DNA of 64,000 nt from Pasteurella multocida subsp. multocida OH4807 (GTDB lineage Bacteria; Pseudomonadota; Gammaproteobacteria; Enterobacterales; Pasteurellaceae), in contig CP004391.1 of assembly GCA_000973525.1 (NCBI GenBank), positions 1 through 64,000 of the forward strand. The letters are read 5' to 3'. The position numbers and the translations under genes are program-made. This document shows, one piece after another, positions 29,781-39,346 of this stretch. Each line of letters opens with the position of its first letter. The first letter of the stretch is position 1. The notes under the pieces were generated by a model. It was not told the DNA's origin, did no database searches, and saw only the letters and a list, made by a program, of their open reading frames with translations.

Positions 29781-30577
29781 AATTTTCTGTTTTAATGTCA
29801 TTATATATTAAAGAAAATCCACGATATTTAAGAGAATGCTTAGTCAGTTTATGCGAGCAGACAGTACCCGCAGATGAAATTGTACTCGTGTTTGATGGTG
29901 CGGTGACGGTAGAATTAGAAAAAGTTGTTGATGAATTTTTACCTCAATTACCGATCAAGTTGGTTAGATTACCAAATAATCTTGGTTTAGGTCGAGCACT
30001 GAATGAGGGATTGTTACATTGTTCACATGACTGGGTATGCCGTATGGATACTGATGATATTTGTGTCCCGACTCGCTTTGAACAACAGATGGCTTATATT
30101 CAGGCGTATCCCGATACGATTATTGTCGGTGGACAGATCGCTGAGTTTGGGCAAAATATAGATGATATTGTGAGTTATCGGCGTGTTCCTACTACACATG
30201 ACGAGATCCTTCAGTTTACGCGACAACGTTGCCCTTTTAATCATATGACCGTTGCTTATCAAAAAGCAGCGGTACTCGCATGCGGTGGTTATCAGGATTT
30301 ACAAGAAGATTATTATTTATGGATCAAGCTTGTTGCAATGGGCAAAAAAGTGGCGAATTTACCAGAGGTATTAGTTTATGCTCGCGTTGGCAATGGGATG
30401 GTAGGACGTCGTCGTGGACTGGCTCAAGCGAAAGCTGAATGGCGTTTATTTAAACTGAAATATCAGCTACGTATACAAGGGCTGCTTTCTGGTTTATTCA
30501 CGTTTTTATTACGTGCGTTACCTCGCTTATTACCCACTTCATTATTGAAAGTGATTTACCAATTTTTGAGAAAGTAG
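29777..30577 (+). CDS. GT2 family glycosyltransferase (LsgF/AmsE-like)
   Basis: A 266-residue GT2 enzyme. It has FSVLMSLYIKENPRYLRECL at residues 3-22, EIVLVFDGAV near 34, NLGLGRALNEGL near 69-80, VCRMDTDDICVPTRFEQQ near 88-105, and LQEDYYLWIKLVAMGKKV near 176. The start resembles LsgF- and AmsE-type transferases. It overlaps the previous gene by 4 bases (ATGA). It is the last transferase of the operon, followed by a lytic transglycosylase gene. Confidence 0.88.
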   Translation: MKFSVLMSLYIKENPRYLRECLVSLCEQTVPADEIVLVFDGAVTVELEKVVDEFLPQLPIKLVRLPNNLGLGRALNEGLLHCSHDWVCRMDTDDICVPTRFEQQMAYIQAYPDTIIVGGQIAEFGQNIDDIVSYRRVPTTHDEILQFTRQRCPFNHMTVAYQKAAVLACGGYQDLQEDYYLWIKLVAMGKKVANLPEVLVYARVGNGMVGRRRGLAQAKAEWRLFKLKYQLRIQGLLSGLFTFLLRALPRLLPTSLLKVIYQFLRK

Positions 30578-30587
30578 GATAGTGATT

Positions 30588-31682
30588 GTGTTTGCTAAAC
30601 AAGTATTAAATGTTAGTGTTGTGTTGGCGAGTCTTTTTTTCGTGGGGTGTGCTCATCAATCGCATATCAAACCTCTTGATTCTCAGGCTAAGTATGACAA
30701 AGCCAGAACACGAAACAATTTTGATGATTATGTGAATTTTTTAAAAGGCAAAGCATTAGGCGAAGGAATCTCAGAAACAACACTCTATCAAAATAAGGAT
30801 ATTCGTTACGTCGATAAAGCCATTGATTTGGATCGTCAGCAAGCTGGGCGAGTTAAAAAAAGCACATCACATCAGCCTATCCGTTCAAACCCTAATGGTA
30901 CGACAAATTATTTGAACCGTGTTTTGACGCCTCGTAAAGTTGCAGTGGCGGAAAACCACTATCGTGACAAGCATGCTCAAATCGAAAAAGCGAGCCAACG
31001 TTTTGGTGTACAAAAAGAGTATTTAATGTCTTTGTGGGGAATGGAAAGCAGTTTTGGTGATTACCAAGGAAATTATGATGTCCTTTCCGTGTTAGCAACA
31101 TTAGCCTTTGAAGGTCGTCGTGAACTGTTATTTAGTCGGGAATTTATTGCGGCAATGAAGATGTTGGAGCGTCAGGATATCTCTCGTCAGAAAATGCTTG
31201 GTTCATGGGCAGGGGCAATGGGACAAACCCAATTTATGCCAAGTTCTTATTTGCGTTATGCTGCCGATGGTAATCAAGATGGTGAAAAAGATATTTGGAA
31301 AAACCATGATGACGTTTTTGCTTCTATTGCCAGTTATTTAAGCACAGTAGGCTGGGACAAAACCTTGCCTTGGGGAATTGAGGTCTATTTAACTCAACCG
31401 TTATCGCTCGATTTGTCGGGAATTGAACAAGATAAAAAACGTACGTTGCAAGTTTGGCAACAGTTAGGGGTGAAGTTGAAGTCTTCTTCACCTCAAAATC
31501 AAGAAAAATTGACCGCACTTTCAACAACAGACCTATGGCTTGTGAGACCCGATCGAGAAGTGGGGCGTGCGTTCCTTGTTTCGAATAATTATCGTACATT
31601 ATTGAATTGGAATCGTTCAAATTATTTTGCAGTCAGTATTGGCATGTTCGCGGATCGAATTAAACAACAAGTCGGTTTGTAA
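30588..31682 (+). CDS. MltB-type lytic murein transglycosylase, lipoprotein
   Basis: A 364-residue predicted lipoprotein. Its signal peptide ends in the lipobox FVGC with lipidated C21. An SLT_2/MltB catalytic domain covers about residues 80-360, with the catalytic glutamate in LWGMESSFGDYQG and the substrate-groove motif GSWAGAMGQTQFMPSSY. It cleaves peptidoglycan glycan strands to 1,6-anhydromuropeptides in the periplasm. I chose the GTG at 30588 because AGGA lies 8 bases upstream; the GTG at 30582 has only 2. An uptake sequence lies at 31512-31520 inside the gene. It may be transcribed from the glycan operon. Confidence 0.9.
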   Translation: MFAKQVLNVSVVLASLFFVGCAHQSHIKPLDSQAKYDKARTRNNFDDYVNFLKGKALGEGISETTLYQNKDIRYVDKAIDLDRQQAGRVKKSTSHQPIRSNPNGTTNYLNRVLTPRKVAVAENHYRDKHAQIEKASQRFGVQKEYLMSLWGMESSFGDYQGNYDVLSVLATLAFEGRRELLFSREFIAAMKMLERQDISRQKMLGSWAGAMGQTQFMPSSYLRYAADGNQDGEKDIWKNHDDVFASIASYLSTVGWDKTLPWGIEVYLTQPLSLDLSGIEQDKKRTLQVWQQLGVKLKSSSPQNQEKLTALSTTDLWLVRPDREVGRAFLVSNNYRTLLNWNRSNYFAVSIGMFADRIKQQVGL

Positions 31683-31730
31683 GTTTATTTTGTTCCGATT
31701 TTAATGAGGGCTGCTCTTTTTAATGCTTAG

Positions 31731-31764
31731 ACCGATACCTGTGTTTACAGGGGTATCGGTTTTT
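31731..31764 (+). terminator. Terminator after the transglycosylase gene
   Basis: ACCGATACC (31731-31739) pairs with GGTATCGGT (31752-31760); the loop itself can form a further TGT/ACA stem. T residues follow. Confidence 0.85.
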
Positions 31765-31774
31765 CTAATTATCG

Positions 31775-31790
31775 AGCAAAACGATTACGT
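31775..31790. promoter_or_regulatory. PurR-like operator upstream of the purine permease
   Basis: AGCAAAACGATTACGT matches 11 of 16 positions of ACGCAAACGTTTGCGT, including the central CG and most of the right half. It lies about 150 bases before the permease gene, where a purine repressor site makes sense. The left half is poor, so this is a candidate only. The rest of the 31765-31940 gap shows no gene. Confidence 0.4.
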
Positions 31791-31940
31791 TGCAGCTATA
31801 TCTGGGTTTTATGCACTATTTTTTACTTAAAATCGATGCATCTAATACATTCTTCTGATAGAATCCTCTGGAAAAACGCCTCTCTTTCTTCTTTACCTGT
31901 TTTTCATCATCTCTTATTTTATACTAACCTAGGAAACATA

Positions 31941-33251
31941 ATGGAAAATCAATCTTTTCTACATCGTTTTTTTAAATTATCAGAAAAAAAGACGACACCT
32001 AAAACAGAAATTATTGCAGGAATTACCACGTTTTTTACGATGGTGTATATCGTATTTGTTAACCCGTCGATTTTGGGTGACGCAGGCATGGATAAACAAG
32101 TGGTCTTCGTCACGACTTGTCTAATTGCAGGATTGGGCACAATTGCAATGGGATTATTTAGTAATTTACCTATTGCTCTTGCACCAGCGATGGGATTGAA
32201 TGCCTTTTTTGCCTATGTAGTAGTTAGTAAATTAGGCTACTCATGGCAAATTGGAATGGGGACGATCTTTTGGGGATCAATCGGGTTACTTATTTTAACG
32301 ATTTTCCAAATTCGTTATTGGTTAATGGCCTCCATTCCACTAGGCTTGCGTGTTGGTATTGGAGCAGGGATTGGATTGTTTATCGCCTTAATTGGTTTCA
32401 AAAATATGGGGGTAGTGGTAGCGAATCCTGCAACGTTAGTGGCCTTAGGTGAATTACATGATCCTAAAATTTTACTGGGGATTTTAGGTTTCTTCATTAT
32501 CGTGGTATTAGCTGCACGCAATATTTATTCTGGTGTTTTAATCTCGATTGCGGTTGTGACGGGATTCGCATTTTTGGTGGATCCTAATGTCGCGTTCCAT
32601 GGTGTGATTTCAATGCCGCCTAGTTTAACTTCTGTTGTAGGACAGGTGGATATTGCAGGTGCGTTAGATACTGCCTTATTGGGGATTATTTTTTCGTTCT
32701 TATTAGTCAATTTATTTGATTCTTCTGGTACGTTACTGGGGGTGACTGACAAAGCAGGGATCAGTGATGAGAAGGGACGTTTTCCGAAAATGAAACAAGC
32801 ACTGTATGTTGATAGTGTGAGTGCGGTAGCGGGTTCTTATATGGGAACATCAGCAATCAGTACGTATATCGAAAGTGGTGCAGGGGTATCCGTAGGAGGA
32901 CGTACAGGCTTAACTGCAGTGACTGTTGGTATACTATTTTTATTGACGATTTTCTTTTCGCCTTTAGCGAGCGTTGTGCCTGCTTATGCCACGGCGGGAG
33001 CTTTGGTCTATGTGGGAATCTTGATGGCATCAAGCTTAATTCGAGTAAAATGGGAGGATTTAACAGAAGCGACTCCCGCGTTTATTACAGCAGCCATGAT
33101 GCCATTCACTTATTCGATTACGGAAGGCATTGCCTTCGGTTTTATCAGTTATTGTATTATGAAAACCTGTACTGGTCGTGTGCGTGAAATCAATGCACCA
33201 GTGTGGGTCGTTTCATTCTTATTTATCGCAAAATTTGTATGGGTAGGTTAG
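31941..33251 (+). CDS. NCS2 purine permease (AzgA/GhxP/PurP type)
   Basis: A 436-residue inner-membrane symporter with about 12-14 membrane segments. Family motifs are ALAPAMGLNAFFAY near residue 80, NLFDSSGTLLGVTDKAG near 257-273, and TSAISTYIESGAGVSVGGRT near 311-330. Homologues take up adenine, or hypoxanthine and guanine, with protons; which one cannot be told here. I chose the ATG at 31941, preceded by TAGGAAACATA, because the upstream in-frame extension is not membrane-like or conserved. ychN starts one base after its stop. Confidence 0.92.
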   Translation: MENQSFLHRFFKLSEKKTTPKTEIIAGITTFFTMVYIVFVNPSILGDAGMDKQVVFVTTCLIAGLGTIAMGLFSNLPIALAPAMGLNAFFAYVVVSKLGYSWQIGMGTIFWGSIGLLILTIFQIRYWLMASIPLGLRVGIGAGIGLFIALIGFKNMGVVVANPATLVALGELHDPKILLGILGFFIIVVLAARNIYSGVLISIAVVTGFAFLVDPNVAFHGVISMPPSLTSVVGQVDIAGALDTALLGIIFSFLLVNLFDSSGTLLGVTDKAGISDEKGRFPKMKQALYVDSVSAVAGSYMGTSAISTYIESGAGVSVGGRTGLTAVTVGILFLLTIFFSPLASVVPAYATAGALVYVGILMASSLIRVKWEDLTEATPAFITAAMMPFTYSITEGIAFGFISYCIMKTCTGRVREINAPVWVVSFLFIAKFVWVG

Positions 33252-33252
33252 T

Positions 33253-33609
33253 ATGCAAAAAATTTTATTTATTATTCACGCTGCACCTTATGGTCACGAA
33301 AGTTTTTTTAGTGCGTTGCGTTTAGCGTTGCAATTACAAGATCAATATCAAAATAATGTAAAGTTAAAGCTATTTTTGATGTCAGATGCGGTGACAGGGG
33401 GATTATCGAAGCAAAAACCGATTGAAGGTTATCATTTGCAACAAGCCCTAGAAATTCTGACAGCACGTGGGGCTGAAATTAAATTATGTAAAACTTGTGC
33501 ACAAGCACGGGGGATTATTGATTTGCCACTAGCAGAAGGAGTTGAAATTGGAACCCTGTATGAATTGGCGGATTGGACAGTAGAAGCAGATAAAGTATTA
33601 AACTTTTAA
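33253..33609 (+). CDS. ychN: DsrE-family protein YchN
   Basis: A 118-residue small cytoplasmic protein of the DsrE/DsrF-like sulfur-relay fold. It has ILFIIHAAPYGHESFFSALR near residues 4-23 and a conserved cysteine pair in KLCKTCAQARG near 77-87. E. coli YchN is a hexamer of unknown role. It begins one base after the purine permease stop, so the two are coupled. Confidence 0.88.
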   Translation: MQKILFIIHAAPYGHESFFSALRLALQLQDQYQNNVKLKLFLMSDAVTGGLSKQKPIEGYHLQQALEILTARGAEIKLCKTCAQARGIIDLPLAEGVEIGTLYELADWTVEADKVLNF

Positions 33610-33615
33610 CATAAA

Positions 33616-33640
33616 AAGTGCGGTAAAATAGACCGCACTT
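33616..33640. terminator. Inverted pair of DNA uptake sequences, likely terminator
   Basis: AAGTGCGGT (33616-33624) and ACCGCACTT (33632-33640) with a 7-base loop, followed by six T. It ends the permease-ychN unit just before recB. Confidence 0.9.
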
Positions 33641-33674
33641 TTTTGTAGGTATGATAATCACAGAGAAAAATAAG

Positions 33675-36600
33675 ATGATGGATACACCCGTTCTTCTCAA
33701 TCCTATTACAACACCATTAAATAAAATTTGCCTTATTGAAGCTTCTGCGGGTACAGGGAAGACCTATACTATAGGCTCACTTTATTTGCGTTTATTACTT
33801 CAAGCAGGTTCGTCGTGTTTTTCTCGACCTTTAAGTGTTGAAGAAATTTTAGTGGTGACTTTTACTGACGCGGCAACAGAAGAATTGAAAGGCCGTATTC
33901 GGGAACGTATTCATCAAGCCAAACAAGCGTTTATTGCCTATAAAACAGAAGGTATAACGGCATTACAGGAAGATCATTTTTTACTTGAATTATGCCGCAC
34001 AATTCAAGATATTGATGTTGCTATACAGCGTTTAAATCAAGCAGAACAAACCATGGACCTTGCTGCCATTTATACGATTCATGGTTTTTGTCGTCGTATG
34101 CTAATGCAGTATGCATTTAATTCTGGGATTCATTTCAATTTAGTGCTAGTTAAAGATGAACAGGCATTATTGGAACGTTTTATACGCGAGTTTTGGCGTG
34201 AACATTTTTATTCACAACCTTTTGATATTGCTAACTATCTTCATCATACACTAGGCTCGCCTGATGCAGTATTTAAAAAATTAAAAAGTCATATTTCTCA
34301 TCAACTTGAAGCAAACATGACCCAGAATAGATGGCTTCATGTACCATTACAAACTTTTCTAATGGAACAAATTGCTCCTCAACAACAGGCTATTCAGACA
34401 TTAAAACAGGAATGGTTACAACATGAAGCCGAGTTGAAACACCTCGTATTCAATGAGTTAGAGAAAACGTATCAAAAAGGTGAAGCAAAGGCATTAAAAC
34501 GTACCACTTTCAAAAAAAATCTTGTCCCAAATTGGTTTGAAAAAATTCATCTTTGGGCGAGTTCTACGGTGATGACATCGCTCCCTGACACATTGATAAA
34601 ATATTTTAGCCAACAGGCGTTGAATAAATATGCAGATGAAGGGGGCATACCTCTTTCTCACCCCGTGTTTAAACGTGTAGATAACGTGATTGAGAGCACT
34701 CGTGAGCAAACACAGAATGAAAAAATCCTGTTGTACCATTATTTACGGGGCGTACAGCAGAAATTAATCGAATATAAGCAGCATCATGTTGAAAAGAATT
34801 TTGATGATTTGTTGCGACTATTAAAGCAAGCGCTTTATACAGAACAAGGTGAGGAATTAGCGCAATTTATTCGCTTACAATATCCTTTTGCAATGATTGA
34901 TGAGTTTCAAGACACGGATGCACAACAATATCAAATTTTCTCAAAAATTTATATTCATCCTACGCCTCTTGAAAGCGGATTTATTATGATCGGGGATCCT
35001 AAACAAGCGATTTATAAATTTCGTGGTGCGGATATTTTTACATACTTTAAGGCCGCTGAGCAGGCAAATGCGCGTTTCACACTAGGAACCAACTGGCGTT
35101 CTGAGCAGCATTTAGTCAAGGTGGTCAATGGCTTGTTTGATTTTTCTGATAACTTGCCTTTTTTATATCAGCAGATTCAATTTCAACCTGTGACAGCTCG
35201 CCCCGATCAAGCAAAATTTGTTTTAAATCATCAAACTGAACCCGCTTTACGCTGTTATGTGGGGGATCTCGGCGTATCGAATAAAGAATTGAGCGGCGTA
35301 CAAAAACAAAAATTAGCCGAGGTTTGTGCTATTTCCATTCAAAACTGGTTGCAAAGTGCGGTTGAAAATCAGGCTATTTTTCATGGCGTAAAGGATACGT
35401 TTCCTTTGGCGGCTGAGCGCATTGCGGTGTTAGTTCGTAATGGCTGGGAAGCAGACTTAGTGAGCCAAGCATTACAAAAGTTAGGCATCGCTTCTGTCTA
35501 TTTATCCGATCGTAGTAATGTATTCGATTGTGTCGAAGCGAAAGAACTCGCTTTAATTTTAACTGCTTGTCTAAATCCATTTAGTGAACGCCATATTTTA
35601 AATGCGATTGCTACACGAATTTTTTCATTGACTACACGTGAAATTAGTGAGATCAAACAAGATGAACAACGTTGGACCAATATTGTTGAACGTTTTGTTT
35701 ATTATCAGCGTATTTGGCAGTGGCAAGGTATTTTGGCGATGCTACATTGCCTATATTTAGAAGAAAAAATTACAGAAAAATTACTCGGTACAACAGGTGG
35801 TGAGCGTAAAACCACAGATTTGTTGCACCTTGCTGAATTATTACAAGAAGCCAGTCGCTTAAATGATAGTCCTGCGAGTTTATTACGTTGGTTTGAAAAA
35901 CAAATACAAGGTGAAGATCGGCAAGAGGGTCAACAGATTCGCTTAGAAAGCGAACGTCAATTAGTCAAAATTGTGACGATACACAAGTCCAAAGGGTTGG
36001 AATATGATCTAGTTTGGCTTCCTTTTATTGCTAATACGCTGAAAGAAGACAAATGTATCATTCAAACCTATTATGATGAGACACAACAACGAGTACTATG
36101 GGACCTCGATGCTCAACATGATGATGAAATACAACGGGAACAACGCGCGGAAGACATGCGTTTGTTTTATGTTGCATTAACTCGAGCAAAATATCAGGTT
36201 GTGATGGCGTTGCCAGAGACCTTTTTGACGGAGTGGAGCGCATTACAATACGTGTTAACACAAGGCAGAATGGATAACTCGGATGTGCGGTCTGTTTTAG
36301 CCGACTTTCAGCAACGCATGGCTGCACAGCAAGTTGAGATTGCCATTGACAATTTTGAGCAGTTACAACCGACTACATTACAGCTTCCCTCTGATTCTAT
36401 TAATTTAGCTTGTGCAGAGTTTACAGGTAAAATTGAGCAAAATTGGCAAGTTACCAGTTTTAGTGCAATCACTGCCTTGCATGAACGATCTAAACAATTC
36501 AAAGTGTATGAACAAGCAGAAAAGGACGAGGCGTTAACGGCTGTTTTAGGATTAAGAGATGACGAACTAGAATACGCGGATGAACAGGATGGGGACGAGC

Positions 36601-37337
36601 CTGTACAGCTTGTTGAAGGCTATGAGAAAGGTTATAGTCCATTCGATTTTCCAGCAGGCGCTAAAATTGGGCGAGTATTGCACCGTTATTTTGAATTACA
36701 TGATTTTAATCAGCCAGTATCTCGTGAAGCACTGATACAATTATGTCAGCAATTACAGCTTGAACCTGAATGGGTTGATACGTTGCAGACATGGTTCACG
36801 GATATTTTAAATACGCCTTTATGCCCATATATCCCTCTTAAGTTATCAGACTTGAGCACATCAAATTGTTTAAAAGAACTGGCTTTCTATTTGAGATTAG
36901 ATAATGTATTAAGTGCTCAAAAATTTAATCAGCTTTTACAACAGCATGATTTTCTTTCCGAACAATTGCAGTTTCCCAGCATCAAACACGACATCACTGG
37001 CATGATGCGTGGTTTTATTGATCTCGTTTTTCGTCATCAAGGATACTATTATTTATTGGATTATAAATCCAATAAGTTAGGGGGGAGTTTTAGTGATTAT
37101 ACCCCAGCCAAACTAGACATTGCGATGCGTGAACAGCATTATGATTGGCAGTATTTATTTTACACCGTGGCATTACATCGTTATTTAAAACAACGTGATC
37201 CAGCGTATGATTACCAAACCCATTTTGGTGGAGTCATTTATACTTTTTTACGTGGCATGAATGGGCATGGAGAGTACGGCGTTTATTTTAATAAGCCCGA
37301 TTTTCAGCTTATTGAAGCATTAGAGGAGTTATTGTAA
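33675..37337 (+). CDS. recB: Exodeoxyribonuclease V beta subunit RecB
   Basis: A 1220-residue helicase-nuclease subunit of RecBCD, which processes double-strand DNA ends for RecA. Walker A ASAGTGKT is at residues 23-30. The UvrD-type helicase motifs MIDEFQDTD, IGDPKQAIYKFRGAD, NWRS and IHKSKGLEYD follow. The C-terminal RecB nuclease domain includes GRVLHRYFELH and the catalytic YYLLDYKSNKLG near residue 1130. The ATG at 33675 is chosen by comparison with RecB N-termini; an in-frame ATG at 33651 and one at 33678 are alternatives. One base is shared with recD. An uptake sequence lies at 35354-35362. Confidence 0.95.
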   Translation: MMDTPVLLNPITTPLNKICLIEASAGTGKTYTIGSLYLRLLLQAGSSCFSRPLSVEEILVVTFTDAATEELKGRIRERIHQAKQAFIAYKTEGITALQEDHFLLELCRTIQDIDVAIQRLNQAEQTMDLAAIYTIHGFCRRMLMQYAFNSGIHFNLVLVKDEQALLERFIREFWREHFYSQPFDIANYLHHTLGSPDAVFKKLKSHISHQLEANMTQNRWLHVPLQTFLMEQIAPQQQAIQTLKQEWLQHEAELKHLVFNELEKTYQKGEAKALKRTTFKKNLVPNWFEKIHLWASSTVMTSLPDTLIKYFSQQALNKYADEGGIPLSHPVFKRVDNVIESTREQTQNEKILLYHYLRGVQQKLIEYKQHHVEKNFDDLLRLLKQALYTEQGEELAQFIRLQYPFAMIDEFQDTDAQQYQIFSKIYIHPTPLESGFIMIGDPKQAIYKFRGADIFTYFKAAEQANARFTLGTNWRSEQHLVKVVNGLFDFSDNLPFLYQQIQFQPVTARPDQAKFVLNHQTEPALRCYVGDLGVSNKELSGVQKQKLAEVCAISIQNWLQSAVENQAIFHGVKDTFPLAAERIAVLVRNGWEADLVSQALQKLGIASVYLSDRSNVFDCVEAKELALILTACLNPFSERHILNAIATRIFSLTTREISEIKQDEQRWTNIVERFVYYQRIWQWQGILAMLHCLYLEEKITEKLLGTTGGERKTTDLLHLAELLQEASRLNDSPASLLRWFEKQIQGEDRQEGQQIRLESERQLVKIVTIHKSKGLEYDLVWLPFIANTLKEDKCIIQTYYDETQQRVLWDLDAQHDDEIQREQRAEDMRLFYVALTRAKYQVVMALPETFLTEWSALQYVLTQGRMDNSDVRSVLADFQQRMAAQQVEIAIDNFEQLQPTTLQLPSDSINLACAEFTGKIEQNWQVTSFSAITALHERSKQFKVYEQAEKDEALTAVLGLRDDELEYADEQDGDEPVQLVEGYEKGYSPFDFPAGAKIGRVLHRYFELHDFNQPVSREALIQLCQQLQLEPEWVDTLQTWFTDILNTPLCPYIPLKLSDLSTSNCLKELAFYLRLDNVLSAQKFNQLLQQHDFLSEQLQFPSIKHDITGMMRGFIDLVFRHQGYYYLLDYKSNKLGGSFSDYTPAKLDIAMREQHYDWQYLFYTVALHRYLKQRDPAYDYQTHFGGVIYTFLRGMNGHGEYGVYFNKPDFQLIEALEELL

Positions 37338-39313
37338 TGCTGACGATCTTAAAGGAATTACAGCAACAACGAGTTATTAGTGCGGGTGATTATTATTTTG
37401 CTAAACTCATTGCAGATAAACAACCCGTCACGATTCCCCTTGAAGTACAGAATCTGGCGATTTTATTGGCGGCATTATGTCGCTACAACTATCAACAAGG
37501 TCATACGTGTTTATTGCTAGAACTAGGTGTGGAACAGCACTTTTTTAATTTAGCATACCGTACGACTGAGCGTCATTATTTAGAGAAAATTCAAGCAAAA
37601 ATCGGTGATTTATCTCCAGAAAAATGGCAGACCGCTTTAGCCGAACATCATGCTTTTACCACACGTCCTTTCGAAAAAGTGGCGCCTTTTGTCTTTCAAT
37701 TTAAGGCACTTTATTTTTATCGTATTTGGCAAGATGAATACCGTGTTGCTGAATACTTAAAAGATCAGGTTCAATTGTCTCAAACGGCTAACTTTTCCAC
37801 ACCATTCACATCGATTCAAACAGTATTAGCAAAATATTTTCCTTTATTGCAGCAAGACGATGTGAACTGGCAAAAAGTAGCAGTCGCCACTGCATTACGT
37901 CAGCATTTTTGTCTGATTACAGGTGGTCCTGGAACAGGGAAAACCACCACTGTGGCACGTTTATTGTTAGCTTTACAAGAATTACACCAACGTCAATTGC
38001 GGATTAAATTGGTTGCGCCGACAGGGAAAGCCGCTGCTCGCTTAACGGAATCGATTCACAGTGCGTTAAAAAATTTACAAGAAAGAGAATATATTCAGAT
38101 TGATGATGAATTGAGACAGACGATTCCTATGGTCGCGCAAACATTACATCGCTTGTTGGGGATACGTTTATTTGAAGATAGCACGATTTTTAATTCAAAG
38201 AATCGGTTACCCATAGATGTGTTGGTGGTGGATGAAGCATCCATGATCGATTTACCCTTGATGGCGAAGTTGTTACAAGCATTAAAACCACAAACAAAAT
38301 TAATTTTACTGGGCGATGAAAATCAGCTTTCGCCTGTTGAGGTGGGAGAAACATTAGGTGAAATTGGGCAATTTGCGCAAGGTGATTATAGTGTGGCATT
38401 GACACAGTATTTGCAAACGGTTGCGGGTATTTCATTACCAGCAGCAGAGCGAGTTCATCCCCTTCGTGATCATCTATGCCGCTTGTATCACAGTCATCGT
38501 TTTTCTAGCCATTCTGGGATTGGTCAACTTGCATGTGCGATTAATCAGGGCGAATATGCGGCAAGTTGGCAATGTTTTAGTCAGTATCCTGATCTTACAT
38601 TAATCGATTTTTCAACGTTAGCATCACTAAGAACGGGGAACCCTGAAACTTATGTTCAAGCTTGTGTCGCATTAGTTGTAAAAAGTGCGGTAGAAAAATA
38701 TGCAGATTATTTATTGGCTATCAAGCAGATGCAACAAGTTGGGCAACCGTTGACAGAACAACAAGTCAGCACGATTTTTACGTTATTTAATTCAGTGCGT
38801 TTTTTGACTGCTCTTCGTGTCGGAGAATTAGGCGTCGAGCAGTTAAATCACAAAATCGCGCAACGGCTACAACAAAAAGGTTTAGTACAGTTTAAACATG
38901 AACGCGATTGGTATTTAGGTAAGCCAGTGATGATTACCCAAAATGACAGTCATGTTGGATTGTACAATGGCGATATTGGTTTATTTTTAGGTGATGGGAA
39001 AGTGTGGTTCGAACAAGGTCAGCAACACTATAAAACCATCCTTGCTAGCCGTGTCCCAAGCTATGAACCTGCATTTGTGATGACTGTACATAAATCGCAA
39101 GGATCAGAATTTGCACATACTTGTTTAGTGTTGCCTATTGAGCCTAATCCTATCTTATCGCGAGAATTAATTTATACGGGTATAACTCGTGCCAAAGCAA
39201 AATTAACGTTGTTTACGACACCAGAAAGTTGGAAAACTGCGGTGAAACATCCCGTGAAGCGACAAAGTGGATTAGCAAAATGGTTAATTGCGTTGTTTAA
39301 TACGTCAGATTAG
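37337..39313 (+). CDS. recD: Exodeoxyribonuclease V alpha subunit RecD
   Basis: A 658-residue superfamily-1B 5'-3' helicase of RecBCD. Walker A GGPGTGKT is at 196-203, Walker B VLVVDEAS near 297, LILLGDENQLSPVE near 328, and the late motif VMTVHKSQGSEF near 577. It starts in the last base of recB (TAATG), indicating coupled translation. recC is not next to it, as in H. influenzae, where recC is elsewhere. An uptake sequence lies at 38683-38691. Confidence 0.95.
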   Translation: MLTILKELQQQRVISAGDYYFAKLIADKQPVTIPLEVQNLAILLAALCRYNYQQGHTCLLLELGVEQHFFNLAYRTTERHYLEKIQAKIGDLSPEKWQTALAEHHAFTTRPFEKVAPFVFQFKALYFYRIWQDEYRVAEYLKDQVQLSQTANFSTPFTSIQTVLAKYFPLLQQDDVNWQKVAVATALRQHFCLITGGPGTGKTTTVARLLLALQELHQRQLRIKLVAPTGKAAARLTESIHSALKNLQEREYIQIDDELRQTIPMVAQTLHRLLGIRLFEDSTIFNSKNRLPIDVLVVDEASMIDLPLMAKLLQALKPQTKLILLGDENQLSPVEVGETLGEIGQFAQGDYSVALTQYLQTVAGISLPAAERVHPLRDHLCRLYHSHRFSSHSGIGQLACAINQGEYAASWQCFSQYPDLTLIDFSTLASLRTGNPETYVQACVALVVKSAVEKYADYLLAIKQMQQVGQPLTEQQVSTIFTLFNSVRFLTALRVGELGVEQLNHKIAQRLQQKGLVQFKHERDWYLGKPVMITQNDSHVGLYNGDIGLFLGDGKVWFEQGQQHYKTILASRVPSYEPAFVMTVHKSQGSEFAHTCLVLPIEPNPILSRELIYTGITRAKAKLTLFTTPESWKTAVKHPVKRQSGLAKWLIALFNTSD

Positions 39314-39346
39314 ATTATTGAGTCGAAGATAGAAAAGGAGAAAACT

